A stretch of DNA of 64,000 bases from Gracilibacillus lacisalsi DSM 19029 (GCF_000377765.1 NZ_KB898666.1:1-64000), one strand, 5' to 3'; positions 8,618 to 18,645 are shown, counted from the stretch's first letter. The notes: generated from the sequence alone by a model not told the origin. Translations and numbers: made by a program.

Positions 8618-8974
8618 CTACTCCTCCAGTTCCTGGCGAAGTTTAATCAGCCCCTGTTCTAAATCAAGTGCTGTAGGAACGTTTTGCAAATGAATTCCTA
8701 AATCGATTAAAGTCATCGCAACCGCCGGCTGAATACCGGTTAACACTACTTTTGCGCCCATTAGGTCTGACATAGATACAACGTCACCTAATACTTTTGC
8801 AATAAATGAATCGATTATATCAACAGAGGTTAAATCGATGACCACACCCGATGCGCCACTTTTATGTATTTTACTAAGCAGATCTTCTTGAAAGTCAATT
8901 GCCGTTTGATCATCAAGATCGATTTGGATGGATACCAATAAATAATTTTGTAGCTTTAAAATTGGTATTCTCAT
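8618..8974 (-). CDS. rsbS: RsbS, stressosome scaffold antagonist
   Basis: This 118-residue single STAS domain has the phosphorylated serine context [14 protein letters not shown]. The start at 8974 follows GGGAGG and gives the conserved [18 protein letters not shown] longer in-frame start at 9004 would lie inside rsbR. RsbS holds RsbT in the stressosome until it is phosphorylated. Confidence 0.96.
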   Translation of the reverse strand: MRIPILKLQNYLLVSIQIDLDDQTAIDFQEDLLSKIHKSGASGVVIDLTSVDIIDSFIAKVLGDVVSMSDLMGAKVVLTGIQPAVAMTLIDLGIHLQNVPTALDLEQGLIKLRQELEE

Positions 8975-8987
8975 ATTAAGCACCTCC

Positions 8988-9854
8988 CTATTTAATTGAG
9001 TCAATGATTTTAGTTATATCTTCTTCTTTAGAATTACCTAAATCAACTATCTCACGGTTAGTCAATTTTAATGCTGTATTAAACCCTTTCTTTAAGGAAC
9101 TCTTTGTCGGAAATTTACTTAAATCAATACCTAAATTGACGATAGTTTGAGCGATTTCCGGTCGGATACCTACTAATATACAAGTTGCTCCAATTAAACG
9201 CACAGCTTCTGCTGCTTGAATGATATGGTGTGCTACCATTGTATCAACAACTGGTACACCTGTAATATCGATCAATACAACTTCAGAATTATGTTTCATT
9301 ACACCTTCTAAAAGGTTCTCCATAATTAATTTGGCACGCTCTGTGTCGATCGTTCCAATTAACGGCATGACGGTAATGTTGTCCATAACAGGAATAAGTG
9401 GAGCAGACAATTCCTGCAGCGCCATTCTCTGCAATGAAACAGTGTGTTCCCAACTTCCTGAATATTGGTTCACCAACTGATTGATAATTGGTTCAACCCA
9501 ATTTTCGACAATACTCAGAATACGCGAAAATTCTTCTGTATCTACTTGTTCAGATTGACTTAGAATAAAATCTATTGTAACTCTTCTAAATGTTTGCAGA
9601 CCATCTGTAATATAACTTAATGGCCAGCCGAGATTTATGAGTCGTTCAGCAAAATCATCCATTTCCCCTGTATCGCCTTGACGGTTAATACTAGAAAAAA
9701 TAACATTGATGAATTCTTGATTGGTAGTGTGGTATAGGCTATCCGATATAGTTGAAGTGTAGTCGGATTTGCGTTTTTCTGTTATATCATCTAACCAATT
9801 TTTAGAAATTACATCACTGTTCTCTATTACGATTCTTCGTAATGTTTCTGGCAT
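8988..9854 (-). CDS. rsbR: RsbR (RsbRA-type) stressosome sensor protein
   Basis: This 288-residue protein has an N-terminal non-haem globin-like sensor domain (about 1-145) and a C-terminal STAS domain with the two threonine contexts [12 protein letters not shown] and [12 protein letters not shown] that RsbT phosphorylates. The start at 9854 follows GGAGGTTGG; upstream in-frame codons have no ribosome site. The C-terminus extends about 15 residues past the usual end. It is the first gene of the rsb operon. Confidence 0.93.
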   Translation of the reverse strand: MPETLRRIVIENSDVISKNWLDDITEKRKSDYTSTISDSLYHTTNQEFINVIFSSINRQGDTGEMDDFAERLINLGWPLSYITDGLQTFRRVTIDFILSQSEQVDTEEFSRILSIVENWVEPIINQLVNQYSGSWEHTVSLQRMALQELSAPLIPVMDNITVMPLIGTIDTERAKLIMENLLEGVMKHNSEVVLIDITGVPVVDTMVAHHIIQAAEAVRLIGATCILVGIRPEIAQTIVNLGIDLSKFPTKSSLKKGFNTALKLTNREIVDLGNSKEEDITKIIDSIK

Positions 9855-9972
9855 TGTTCCAACCTCCACTATTTTCTTCTTTTGTATATAACAGTTTACA
9901 ATAAAATAGTTTAATTTTCGATTAATATCATTTACGCGATTACACAAACAGTCATTTTTTGCTATTATTTGC

Positions 9973-10010
9973 CAAAAACACCCTTGCTTTTATAGTAGCA
10001 AGGGTGTTTT
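9973..10010 (-). terminator. terminator between mazF and rsbR
   Basis: The stem AAAACACCCTTGC/GCAAGGGTGTTTT ends in T-rich sequence in the minus orientation. It separates mazEF from the rsb operon, so rsbR needs its own promoter or read-through. Confidence 0.85.
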
Positions 10011-10022
10011 GAAGATAGAGGA

Positions 10023-10373
10023 TTAGAAATCAGTTAAGCCTAAACTAATTTCTAATCCTCTATCTATACGTTCCATCATGTTATTGTCCAATTGAGTTAT
10101 TTTATCTGTCAATCGTTGTTTGTCGATCGTACGAATCTGTTCTAATAAAATAACTGAATTCCGTTCAAAGCCATATTTTTCAGCATCAATTTCGACATGT
10201 GTTGGCAATTTCGCCTTTTGAATCTGAGCTGTGATGGCCGCAACAATAACAGTGGGACTGAAACGGTTTCCAATATCATTTTGCAAAACTAATACAGGAC
10301 GCACACCGCCCTGTTCAGATCCCACAACAGGGGAGAGATCGGCGAAGTATACGTCGCCTCTTTTTACAATCAA
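10023..10373 (-). CDS. mazF: MazF/NdoA endoribonuclease toxin
   Basis: This 116-residue protein begins [20 protein letters not shown] and contains [15 protein letters not shown], near-identical to B. subtilis NdoA (EndoA), an mRNA interferase cutting at UACAU. The start is TTG behind GGGGTG, 4 bases after the mazE stop. Paired with the antitoxin directly upstream, and beside alr and rsbR as in other Bacillaceae. Confidence 0.96.
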   Translation of the reverse strand: MIVKRGDVYFADLSPVVGSEQGGVRPVLVLQNDIGNRFSPTVIVAAITAQIQKAKLPTHVEIDAEKYGFERNSVILLEQIRTIDKQRLTDKITQLDNNMMERIDRGLEISLGLTDF

Positions 10374-10376
10374 GAC

Positions 10377-10652
10377 CTACACCCCGCTCACTAAGCGCTC
10401 TAGGGTGTTTTCTGCCTCCTCTTCCGCTTGAAAAGCTTCTGAAGCAATATTCAAATTGATTTTTGCCATTTCCATATAACCTCGTTGCATCGATTCTTGG
10501 ATATGGCGTTTCTTCGTTTCGCGTAAATACGTCTTCGTTGCCTGGCAAATAAAATCACTTAAATTGCTATCTTCACTTTTCATCAAGCCATCCACCTCAT
10601 TCAGCAGGTTTTTAGGTAATCTCACAGCAACTTCTTGTAAGTCTTCAGACAA
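10377..10652 (-). CDS. mazE: MazE/NdoAI antitoxin (ribbon-helix-helix)
   Basis: This protein of about 91 residues has an N-terminal RHH domain (VAVRLPKNLLNEVDGL) and the conserved tail RGYMEMAKINLNI and ERLVSGV shared with B. subtilis EndoAI. The start is set at TTG 10652, 9 bases after GGAGG. An ATG two codons earlier leaves only 3 bases of spacing. It neutralises MazF and probably represses its own operon. Confidence 0.93.
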   Translation of the reverse strand: MSEDLQEVAVRLPKNLLNEVDGLMKSEDSNLSDFICQATKTYLRETKKRHIQESMQRGYMEMAKINLNIASEAFQAEEEAENTLERLVSGV

Positions 10653-10831
10653 AACCATACACCTCCACCAACATTGACAAGCCTAAAATGATAATCCACT
10701 ATAATCATACCATTCCGAAACAGGCATTGCAAAGGGGTTTTTGATAATTTTTCGTTTTTTTCTACAATATATCTTCAGTATTACCAGAAGATTGAAGAAT
10801 TATCTTGTCTTACCGACTATTTTTTTAATTA

Positions 10832-11950
10832 TTATGAATATATTCTTGGAACTCGATAACTAATCATACAAGCAATTTCATAATTAATCGTGTCCAAATG
10901 TGCTGCCCATTCGTCCATCTCGATACGTTCTCCACCTTGTGAACCTATTAAAGTGACTTTATCTCCTGCTTTAGCAGGTTTGGTTAAGCGAACCATTAAT
11001 TGATCCATACAAATCCGGCCGACAATGGTACATCGTTCACCATTAACTAAAACTTGTGCACCTTGTAAAGCACGACGAATACCATCCGCATAACCAAGTG
11101 GGACCGTGCCAATCCACTCCTCCTCGTTCGCTAAATATGTCGCTCCATAACTAATCGGTGTTCCTTTGTCTACTTTTTTTACATGGATTAAGCGGCTGTG
11201 TAATGCAAGTGCTGACTTTAGCTCAATCGGCTTTTCTGATTTGACAACTGGTGAGGGATACAGTCCATACATGCTGATACCAAAACGGACAAAGTCAACC
11301 ATTTTTTCTGGGAAACGCATGCTTGCTGCACTATTTCCCGTATGCACCATCACCTTATGGTGTCTCCAATTGTTTTGAAAGATAGTCCATAGTTTATCGA
11401 ACTGGTTTAATTGCTTTTCAAAGTGCTCTAGTTTTTCTTCATCAGCAGTGGCAAAATGGGTGAAGATTGCCTCTAGATAAATATTTTCATGTTGAAGAAG
11501 GGGGATGATTTCTAATAATTCCTGTTCTGTTCGAATACCAATACGCCCCATCCCAGTGTCCCATTTAAGATGAACTGTGAGCTGTTTTGGAAGGGTGAGC
11601 TTTTGTACTTCCTCTAGCCATTCTTTCTGATAACAAGTAACGGTAATATCATGTTTCGCGGCAATTTCGGCATCTTCAGGACGGATCCATCCCATAACTA
11701 AAATAGGAGCTGTAATACCTCCTTGTCGCAGGCGCAATGCTTCATCTAGAATAGCGACAGCGAGTCTTGTTGCTCCTCCATCAAGTGCTGCTTTGGCCAC
11801 TTCCATATCCCCATGCCCATATGCGTTTGCTTTCACTACTGCATAGATTTTCGTTTTATCTGCTAATTTATTCTTTAATTGCTGTATATTATATATAATA
11901 TGATCCAAATTCACTTCTACCCAAGAATCACGGTAAAATTTTTGTTCCAT
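10832..11950 (-). CDS. alr: Alanine racemase
   Basis: This 372-residue PLP enzyme of fold type III has the PLP lysine motif AVVKANAYGHG near residue 40 and the catalytic tyrosine region GISMYGLYPSP. GYADGIRR and CMDQLMV follow as in the family. It makes D-alanine for peptidoglycan and teichoic acids. AAGGGG precedes the ATG. It lies upstream of mazEF on the same strand, the usual Bacillus order. Confidence 0.97.
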   Translation of the reverse strand: MEQKFYRDSWVEVNLDHIIYNIQQLKNKLADKTKIYAVVKANAYGHGDMEVAKAALDGGATRLAVAILDEALRLRQGGITAPILVMGWIRPEDAEIAAKHDITVTCYQKEWLEEVQKLTLPKQLTVHLKWDTGMGRIGIRTEQELLEIIPLLQHENIYLEAIFTHFATADEEKLEHFEKQLNQFDKLWTIFQNNWRHHKVMVHTGNSAASMRFPEKMVDFVRFGISMYGLYPSPVVKSEKPIELKSALALHSRLIHVKKVDKGTPISYGATYLANEEEWIGTVPLGYADGIRRALQGAQVLVNGERCTIVGRICMDQLMVRLTKPAKAGDKVTLIGSQGGERIEMDEWAAHLDTINYEIACMISYRVPRIYS

Positions 11951-12059
11951 GTTGATACCCCTTCATTTCGATTGAGTCTAACGCAATCCATTATAAACCA
12001 TTTAAAGCAAAAAGGGTATAAATTAAAACAGACCAAATTACACACGGTATATTCTTCAT

Positions 12060-12550
12060 CAACGCTCACTCGATACATACTTCGAAGTTGTGAAAATTTG
12101 TGGAGTGAAGTTTTCCTCCACTCTGATATTTACTGAGTGCTTACATACGCTCCGGCAAGATACTTCGCTTTCCACGGGCACGGCCTTAGCCTCCTCGGAA
12201 AGCAAAGTTCGCTTTCCTGCGGGGTCTTCGGCTCGTGCTGTTCCCGTAGGAGTCTACGTATCTTGCCTCCGCTTTGCGTAGTGTTCTGAATATTGAAAGA
12301 TTGAATCCTTGGGAATGAATCTTTATGGACTACCACTTTCAAAAGATAGTTCAGTTCCCTTAGCGGAGGCAGAATACGGAGACTCCTGTGGGACAGTGAG
12401 AGCTGAAGATCCACTTTGCAAAGTGATTTTCTTTGCAAAGTTAGCTGAAGCCGAGCCCACGGAAAGCGCAGTATTCTGCCGGAGCGATGTGTCAGCACTC
12501 TAAAAGGGAAGAATGGAAGAGAGCAACTTTACTTCGTAGTTTATGGATTC
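12060..12550. repeat. inverted-pair intergenic repeat, copy A1
   Basis: Two related arms of about 140-160 bp face each other (about 12136-12275 and 12345-12500). Each arm has a conserved outer block (CGCTCCGGCA...CGCTTTCC...GGGC) and a conserved inner block (GGAGTCT...CGTAT...TGCCTCCGCT), with variable hairpins such as CACTTTGCAAAGTG between them. The whole locus can fold into a very long imperfect palindrome. Copies A2 (24440) and A3 (56090) have the same plan. The open frames inside are artefacts. It fills the gap between the alr and LolA-like gene units. Confidence 0.8.
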
Positions 12551-12573
12551 TCTGAAGATTCCTATGCTGATAC

Positions 12574-12605
12574 AGAAAAAAGCAGACTTCTTGAAAAGTC
12601 TGCCT
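12574..12605 (-). terminator. terminator after the LolA-like gene
   Basis: In the minus orientation GGCAGACTTTTC/GAAGTCTGC is followed by TTTTTTC. Confidence 0.85.
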
Positions 12606-12610
12606 TTCAC

Positions 12611-13630
12611 TTATTTCATCGCGTCTTCTGTTGACATGGATCTTGCTACTTCTTTCATTTCCTCTTTGGTTAATTGTTCACTTGCGACATAATAATTAAC
12701 CCCTTGGTAATGCCATTGTAATGAATTCTCAGAAAGTGCTCCAACGGTAAAACCTAGATCAATTGGTTCTCCGTTTACTACTTCTGGTACTGCTGTACTT
12801 GTTGGAAGCACGTCTACTGTCTCTTGAATAATCGTGAAATTTTTATCTCCTTCATAAGATAACATTACACGTTTACCGTTTTCGACGTCCATTTGATCCT
12901 CTTCGACCAGCTCTGAACCTAAATTTTCAGAAGGATAAAGCACCGTTAATTGTGATGGCAGATCTTCTTGTGCCATTACAGGTACTCCGAAAATACTGCT
13001 CGTCATATTTGTTTCCATATCAAATGTATTTTCCGGTAAATCTGGATCTATCTCAAAGTTTGTAAACTCTACTTCAACTAACGGATTTTTATCATGGTCC
13101 AATACCTTGACTAACACAGGTTCGTAAGTCTTCTTGTCAAAATAAATAGTTTGATATGGGAGGTTACTATTGCTTTCATAGCTTGTTTTCGTTTCAAAGA
13201 CAAAATAACTGTCTGTCACCGTAAAAGTAGCATCACTGTCATCGACTAAGTCTTGTATTAATGATTGGAAGAGATATGGCTGGCTATTGTTTTCCGGCCA
13301 TTCACTTTGAAATTTAAAGCTTTTGTTTAATGCTGGCGTTAATACAAACACCCCATCGTCATTACGTAAAATAATTTGGCTGCTTTCCTCATCATTTTCA
13401 TTCTTTAACAGTACACGATAGTAATCTTTTTTCTTATGGGAAACTTCAACCCGGTATGCCTGTTTTTCTTTTCCTGTATCCAATGTCATCATTGCCTGTG
13501 ATTGATAAGCACTCATATTCTCCACGATATCTTCCAGTTTCTCTACAACATCGTCCTTAGACTTTTCTCCACATGCTGTTAACACAATAAGCAATAATAT
13601 ACCAATTACCAGACTTTTATATTTTTTCAT
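12611..13630 (-). CDS. LolA-like sporulation-associated lipoprotein (YdcC family)
   Basis: This 339-residue protein has a lipoprotein signal peptide with lipobox LTAC (residues about 17-20) and a LolA/LolB-like beta fold, about the length of B. subtilis YdcC (sigma-E regulon), which sits in the same position between acpS and alr. The start at 13630 has AAAGGAGAG upstream. It is probably anchored outside the membrane or in the intermembrane space of the forespore. Related GerS proteins of clostridia are needed for cortex processing; the function here is inferred. Confidence 0.8.
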   Translation of the reverse strand: MKKYKSLVIGILLLIVLTACGEKSKDDVVEKLEDIVENMSAYQSQAMMTLDTGKEKQAYRVEVSHKKKDYYRVLLKNENDEESSQIILRNDDGVFVLTPALNKSFKFQSEWPENNSQPYLFQSLIQDLVDDSDATFTVTDSYFVFETKTSYESNSNLPYQTIYFDKKTYEPVLVKVLDHDKNPLVEVEFTNFEIDPDLPENTFDMETNMTSSIFGVPVMAQEDLPSQLTVLYPSENLGSELVEEDQMDVENGKRVMLSYEGDKNFTIIQETVDVLPTSTAVPEVVNGEPIDLGFTVGALSENSLQWHYQGVNYYVASEQLTKEEMKEVARSMSTEDAMK

Positions 13631-13685
13631 CGCGACATCTCTCCTTTGTCTCATCTCAAGTGGACAAAGGGAACACGATCACACG

Positions 13686-15197
13686 TTAAGATAATGTACG
13701 AAATACTTGCGATAGTCCTTCGATCACATCGGTAGCTAATAAATCCCTCTCTGTGTGGTTATCTTCCACCAGATAATCTGCTGATGTACCATGGAGATAA
13801 CAGCCATTTGCAAGAGCAGGCAGCAATTCTTCATGCTGCATAATCATGGTGAGTAAAATCCCTGACAAAACATCTCCTGTTCCACCCTTTGCTAAGCCGG
13901 CATTCCCTTGGTCGCTGACAATTTGCTCACCATTCGGTGCTGTAATAATAGTGTGCTTACCTTTTAACACGACATAGACTTGATACTTTTCAGCAAACTG
14001 CCGAGAGATAGAAAAAGGCGACCGTTTTACTTCTGGAACAGTTTTATTTGTCAGCATAGCCATTTCTCCATAATGTGGTGTAACCACAATTGGCGCCTTG
14101 TGCTGCAACAGTGTTTCCAATAATGGCTTTGCATGATACAGACCATCTGCATCAATTAGTAGTGGCTTGTCTAGTTTTTCAATCAAATCAGATAGCAGCT
14201 GAGAGTCATCACGTCCGATCCCCATGCCAAATGTAATAGCATCTATTTTTTCAAAGGCTTCGAGATCACGGTCTGTCAATCGGTCCGTTAAGTTTGGCAA
14301 AAGGTGATACGTTGCTTCGATACAACTACTCGATACGATCGGGAGATTCTCCTTGATTGTAGCAACAGTTACCAGCCCTGCACCTGATCGGAGTGCTGCT
14401 CTGGCAGCTAACACAATTGCTCCCGGCATCGTTTGCTGACCACCAATCACCAATCCCCTGCCATTAGATCCTTTGTGAGCATACTTTTCACGTTTCGGAA
14501 AAGTAGCACGGACATTTTTTATGCACCATCTTTGTTTCGATGCATGTTTGGCATAAGCAATCTGTGGTATACCGATTTTTACCGTTTTCCATACGCCATA
14601 GTAAATACTAGCCTCTTCACAAAAAGCCGTTTCTTTTGGAGCTTCAATGATATATGTTTGATCTGCATGAATTGCAAGATCAACCTCTATCCCATCATTT
14701 GCCGGCAAACCACTCGGAATGTCAACCGAAATTTTCTCGACAGGTAAATGATTAATGACGTCGATCATACTCCGGATTGGCTCACGAATTGCTCCAGAAA
14801 CACCTATCCCCAGAATCGCATCAATAACGATATCACAATCTACTAATCTTTGCTTTAATTGATGTGAGTCTGCCACATGGACCAGCTTGTCTGACGTGTT
14901 TAACCACAACGCTTTATGAAAGGCTGCATCACCTTTAATTTTATGATCTGCTACTAATTGAAAAACAGAGACATCATAACTATATTCCGCTAAGTAACGG
15001 GCAATAACAAAACCATCACCGCCATTATTTCCACTGCCAACTACGATTGCCACCTTCTGATTGTTATCATAGCTTTGAATGATTTGCTGGGCTACTTGTG
15101 ATCCGGCATTTTCCATTAGAACCTTGCCCTCGATTCCCCCTTTTTCAATCGCATAACGATCTATTTCGTACATTTCTTCCGCGGTTACGATGTACAT
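13686..15197 (-). CDS. nnr: Bifunctional NAD(P)H-hydrate repair enzyme (epimerase/dehydratase)
   Basis: This 503-residue protein has an N-terminal YjeF/NnrE epimerase domain (GSGNNGGDGFVIARYL, about 55-70) and a C-terminal ribokinase-like NnrD ADP-dependent dehydratase domain (HKGSNGRGLVIGG, GGTGDVLSG). The two together repair damaged NADHX and NADPHX. The start at 15197 follows TAGGAGGG. It lies 45 bp after acpS on the same strand, as in many Bacillales. Confidence 0.95.
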   Translation of the reverse strand: MYIVTAEEMYEIDRYAIEKGGIEGKVLMENAGSQVAQQIIQSYDNNQKVAIVVGSGNNGGDGFVIARYLAEYSYDVSVFQLVADHKIKGDAAFHKALWLNTSDKLVHVADSHQLKQRLVDCDIVIDAILGIGVSGAIREPIRSMIDVINHLPVEKISVDIPSGLPANDGIEVDLAIHADQTYIIEAPKETAFCEEASIYYGVWKTVKIGIPQIAYAKHASKQRWCIKNVRATFPKREKYAHKGSNGRGLVIGGQQTMPGAIVLAARAALRSGAGLVTVATIKENLPIVSSSCIEATYHLLPNLTDRLTDRDLEAFEKIDAITFGMGIGRDDSQLLSDLIEKLDKPLLIDADGLYHAKPLLETLLQHKAPIVVTPHYGEMAMLTNKTVPEVKRSPFSISRQFAEKYQVYVVLKGKHTIITAPNGEQIVSDQGNAGLAKGGTGDVLSGILLTMIMQHEELLPALANGCYLHGTSADYLVEDNHTERDLLATDVIEGLSQVFRTLS

Positions 15198-15242
15198 CTT
15201 GTTCCCTCCTACCCGCACTAAAATAGTATGAGACAAACTCTC

Positions 15243-15611
15243 TTAATATGCAGATTCACTTTCAATTATTACTTGTGCCACTGCATAATCATCGCTGTGA
15301 GAGATTGATACGAAGCATGTCTCAGCATTTAAAACTTTTGATTGCAAAATAGGTGCTCCATTTTTTTGATTGATTATTTCAATATCTAAGAAACTTAATG
15401 GTCCAATCCCTGTTCCTCTTGCTTTTGAAAAAGCTTCCTTCGCTGCAAATCTTCCAGCGATAAATTCTATTTTTCTTTTATCCGATTGAAGATACTCTAA
15501 CGATTCCTTTTCTGCCTTGGTTAATATTCGATCCAACATTTTCGGTTGACGTTCTACTATTTCTTTTATTCGTCGCAACTCTATAATATCAATTCCGATT
15601 CCTTTTATCAT
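15243..15611 (-). CDS. acpS: Holo-[acyl-carrier-protein] synthase
   Basis: This 122-residue protein begins MIKGIGIDIIELRRI and has the magnesium/CoA-binding motif FAAKEAFSKARGTGIG and the SHSDDYAVA segment. It transfers 4'-phosphopantetheine to ACP for fatty acid synthesis. It is divergent from the rhomboid gene and heads the acpS-nnr unit. Confidence 0.97.
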   Translation of the reverse strand: MIKGIGIDIIELRRIKEIVERQPKMLDRILTKAEKESLEYLQSDKRKIEFIAGRFAAKEAFSKARGTGIGPLSFLDIEIINQKNGAPILQSKVLNAETCFVSISHSDDYAVAQVIIESESAY

Positions 15612-15741
15612 TTAGATCAACTCCATTTTATATGGTAAGTATAGCTTAAAAATGGTGACAATTAAAACGGTTAATTCTACTGTCCATATCATTTACAGTT
15701 GTGCTAAAATATAAGCAATTAACCATAAAAGGGAGAATGCT

Positions 15742-16500
15742 ATGTTTTTACGTACGGAAAGCTTTCGAGATTTTCTACAATTTTATCCGGTTGTTTCAGC
15801 GATTATCGCGTTTCAAGTCATTATTTGGCTTGTCGTTGGGATAGTGCCTGGTTTAGGAGAATGGATTTATTCAACGGGCATCGGTTGGAATTTTAAGATT
15901 AGCCAAGGTGAATATTGGCGATTAGTTACACCGATATTTCTGCATGCTGGTTTCGGTCATATCCTATTTAATTCCTTTTCACTGATTTTATTTGCGCCAG
16001 CATTAGAACAAATGCTTGGAAAAGTAAAGTTTTTAATCGTTTATTTTACTGCCGGTATTGCTGCAAATATTCTTACTTATATTGTTGAACCGAATCCTAT
16101 GTACACACATGTTGGAGCTTCAGGTGCAATTTTCGGGTTATTCGGGTTATATTTATTCATGGTCTTTTTTGAAAAAAGGTTAATTGATCCCCAAAATGCC
16201 CGACTAATTTTAATCATTTCTGTAATCGGATTAGTGATGACCTTTTTCCGAGCAAACATTAATGTCGCAGGTCATCTATTCGGATTTATTGCCGGGTTTG
16301 CACTCGGTCCTGTTATCTTGAGAAATGCACAACCATTCTCTCCATGGAAAAATAGACGAAAAGTAAAGAATGACGATATCGGATTTGATCCTAATCGTTG
16401 GAACAAAAAACGTTATCGTTACAAGCGTTATTTGAAGCCAGTTTTATTCGGTATATTGATCGTATTAGTTTTACTCGGATTCATTTCCACTCTATTTTAA
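15742..16500 (+). CDS. Rhomboid family intramembrane serine protease
   Basis: This 252-residue protein has about six membrane helices followed by a basic linker and a seventh helix. The catalytic serine lies in VGASGAIFGLFG and the histidine in NVAGHLFGF, with the HAGFGHILFNSFSL signature between. A similar gene (ydcA) is next to acpS in B. subtilis. GGGAGAATGCT precedes the ATG. Substrates cannot be read from sequence. Confidence 0.93.
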   Translation: MFLRTESFRDFLQFYPVVSAIIAFQVIIWLVVGIVPGLGEWIYSTGIGWNFKISQGEYWRLVTPIFLHAGFGHILFNSFSLILFAPALEQMLGKVKFLIVYFTAGIAANILTYIVEPNPMYTHVGASGAIFGLFGLYLFMVFFEKRLIDPQNARLILIISVIGLVMTFFRANINVAGHLFGFIAGFALGPVILRNAQPFSPWKNRRKVKNDDIGFDPNRWNKKRYRYKRYLKPVLFGILIVLVLLGFISTLF

Positions 16501-16518
16501 CCGAAAGGAGAATGTATT

Positions 16519-16962
16519 TTGACAGCAGTTTGGTTGTTTACAATATCATCCGTTATCGCTGGATTAGGTATTTTATTTGCCTTTAAGCGATTAATGAAAG
16601 GATTATCTTATCGGATTAAACGAAATGAATTTCACTTTAAGGGTTTGCAAAAAGATCAAATTCGCTTTTTTATTCAAGTTGGTTTAATTGAAGCAGTTCC
16701 GATATTTCTAATTATTGTAGGATTTATGTTTATGGGAGAGGAAAACTTATCCACCGCTAGCTTACTATTACCTTTACTCATTATTTTAGCTGTCATCATT
16801 TTCAGTCTGCTTCAAATTCAAAAAACCAAAGCAGAAGTGATGGAAGTAGCATCCAACTTAAACACAGAAGAACTCAGTTATGTAAAATCACTTTCCTTTA
16901 TTGGCTATATGACAGTGTTAGGTATTCCTATTTTAGCAATCGTTGCGATATTTTTAGTGTAG
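16519..16962 (+). CDS. Small membrane protein of unknown function
   Basis: This 147-residue protein has three hydrophobic helices (about 4-22, 52-100 as a pair, 125-146) and a basic stretch near residues 25-45. The start is TTG 15 bases after the rhomboid stop region with AAAGGAG, so it is probably cotranscribed with the rhomboid gene. The general plan resembles a membrane rotor-like hairpin, but I do not recognise the family. Confidence 0.7.
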   Translation: MTAVWLFTISSVIAGLGILFAFKRLMKGLSYRIKRNEFHFKGLQKDQIRFFIQVGLIEAVPIFLIIVGFMFMGEENLSTASLLLPLLIILAVIIFSLLQIQKTKAEVMEVASNLNTEELSYVKSLSFIGYMTVLGIPILAIVAIFLV

Positions 16963-16982
16963 TGTGGAATTGAGTGTATAGC

Positions 16983-17019
16983 AAAAGTCCGTTGCATGGT
17001 TTGCAACGGACTTTTTTTA
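16983..17019 (+). terminator. terminator after the rhomboid operon
   Basis: AAAGTCCGTTGCA/TGCAACGGACTTTTTTT forms a strong stem with a T tract. Confidence 0.9.
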
Positions 17020-17042
17020 TCTAAGGAAAGTATAAAATTTGC

Positions 17043-17191
17043 GCAGATGTCTAGCTCCGAGCGCCCAAAAACTAGGCGACTTCACGAATCACCCTACGAT
17101 AAGTCATCATCGGTTCGCTTTTCTCAGTGATTCCTTTATCTCAGTTGATTAGCTCCAGCCGCTACGTTTTTAAGCGGGCGCTCTGCGCTTT
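17043..17191. repeat. TGTCTAGCTCC-type Bacillaceae intergenic repeat
   Basis: The element starts TGTCTAGCTCCGAGCGCCC and ends GCGGGCGCTCTGCGCTTTTC, with an internal GAATCACC...GGTGATT-like inverted segment. The end sequences match a repeat I know to be widespread between genes in Bacillaceae. It abuts the cshA stop codon and may serve as its terminator, since the GGGCGCTC/GAGCGCCC ends can pair. Confidence 0.7.
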
Positions 17192-17193
17192 TC

Positions 17194-18645
17194 TTATCTT
17201 TTATTATTATTACGTTTGTTTTGGAACTTGCGGTTACGGCCGCCTCCCTGTTTGCCTTTACGACCAAATCCGCGTTTATCATTTCTGAATTTTTTGTTAT
17301 TACCTTTATTGTTTCCTTTTTTAACACTTACCGGTTGAACAGATGTTAAGGTAACTGGTGTTTGTCTTCTTTCTTTGGTTAGCATTTTTAATGCCGCTGC
17401 GACAACTGTTGCAGAATCGTATTCGTCTAGAATTTCGCTAGCTGTCTCACGATAATCTTGAAGTTCTTTCTTTTCAATTGTTTTGATTAATTTTTGTACT
17501 GTCAGCTGTTGTTGACCTCGTTTTGCTTCATCATAACTAGGTGCTGTCATACGCTTCATTTTACTTTTTGTAACTTTTTCAATTAAATGCAAGTGTGGCA
17601 TTTCTCTTGGTGTAATAAACGAAATAGCCTCACCCATCTTACCAGCACGACCTGTACGTCCGATACGGTGCACATAGCTTTCTGGATCCTGTGGAATATC
17701 AAAATTATATACATGGGTTACCCCAGAAATGTCTAATCCACGTGCAGCTACGTCGGTTGCTACGAGAATTTCAATACGACCGAATTTAAACTTTTTCAAA
17801 ACGGATGTCCGTTTACCTTGGGTTAGATCACCATGGATTCCTTCTGCACGAAAACCACGTGCTTGCAAACCTTCCGTCAACTCATCGACACGTTTTTTGG
17901 TACGCCCAAAAATAATCGCTAATTCTGGAACATGAATATCTAACAAGTTTGTCAAAGTATCGAATTTCTGTTTCTCATGTACTTCTACAAAGAATTGATC
18001 GATATTCGAAACCGTCATTTCCTTTGATTTTACTTTTACCTCTTCTGGTTGCTTCATCAATGTTGCTGCAATATCACGAATTTCTTTTGGCATAGTTGCT
18101 GAGAACAATAAAGTTTGTCTCTCTTCCGGAATCGCCTTTAAGATATCACGAATATCATCGATAAAGCCCATGTTCAACATTTCATCCGCTTCATCAAGCA
18201 CAGCAGTGTGTACTTGATCAACACGAATAGTACGACGACGTAAGTGGTCTAATAACCGGCCTGGAGTGGCTACTACAATATGTGGACGATCCTTTAACGC
18301 TTTAATTTGACGTTCCATATGTTGACCACCATAGACAGGTAATGTACGAACACCTTTAAACTTTGCAAGTTTATGCATTTCTTCTGACACCTGTATCGCT
18401 AATTCTCTTGTAGGTGCTACAATCAACCCTTGAATTTTACGTTCGTTAGGGTCAATTTTTTCGATCATCGGAATACCGAAGGCAGCCGTTTTACCAGTAC
18501 CCGTTTGCGCCTGGCCAATAACGTCTTTACCTTCCATCCCTAATGGAATCGTTTGAGCTTGAATTGGTGTTGCCTCTTCAAAACCCATTTTCTCTAATGC
18601 TTTCATAATTGACGCTGAAATACCTAATTGATTAAAATTTGTCAC
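17194..18645 (-). CDS. cshA: DEAD-box ATP-dependent RNA helicase CshA
   Basis: This 483-residue protein has the full helicase core: [41 protein letters not shown] and [10 protein letters not shown]. The basic, glycine- and asparagine-rich tail from about 430 is typical of CshA. In B. subtilis it works with the RNA degradosome and ribosome assembly. The start is GTG with AAAGGAG about 12 bases upstream. The 435-bp region upstream contains a separate small transcription unit. Confidence 0.96.
   Translation of the reverse strand: MTNFNQLGISASIMKALEKMGFEEATPIQAQTIPLGMEGKDVIGQAQTGTGKTAAFGIPMIEKIDPNERKIQGLIVAPTRELAIQVSEEMHKLAKFKGVRTLPVYGGQHMERQIKALKDRPHIVVATPGRLLDHLRRRTIRVDQVHTAVLDEADEMLNMGFIDDIRDILKAIPEERQTLLFSATMPKEIRDIAATLMKQPEEVKVKSKEMTVSNIDQFFVEVHEKQKFDTLTNLLDIHVPELAIIFGRTKKRVDELTEGLQARGFRAEGIHGDLTQGKRTSVLKKFKFGRIEILVATDVAARGLDISGVTHVYNFDIPQDPESYVHRIGRTGRAGKMGEAISFITPREMPHLHLIEKVTKSKMKRMTAPSYDEAKRGQQQLTVQKLIKTIEKKELQDYRETASEILDEYDSATVVAAALKMLTKERRQTPVTLTSVQPVSVKKGNNKGNNKKFRNDKRGFGRKGKQGGGRNRKFQNKRNNNKR

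Noticed and set aside
10315-10548. A 77-codon frame overlapping mazE and mazF
   Set aside because: It is an out-of-frame shadow of two well-identified genes.
12130-12498. A 122-codon minus-strand reading frame
   Set aside because: It lies wholly within the inverted-pair repeat A1, has no ribosome site and its sequence is explained by the repeat.
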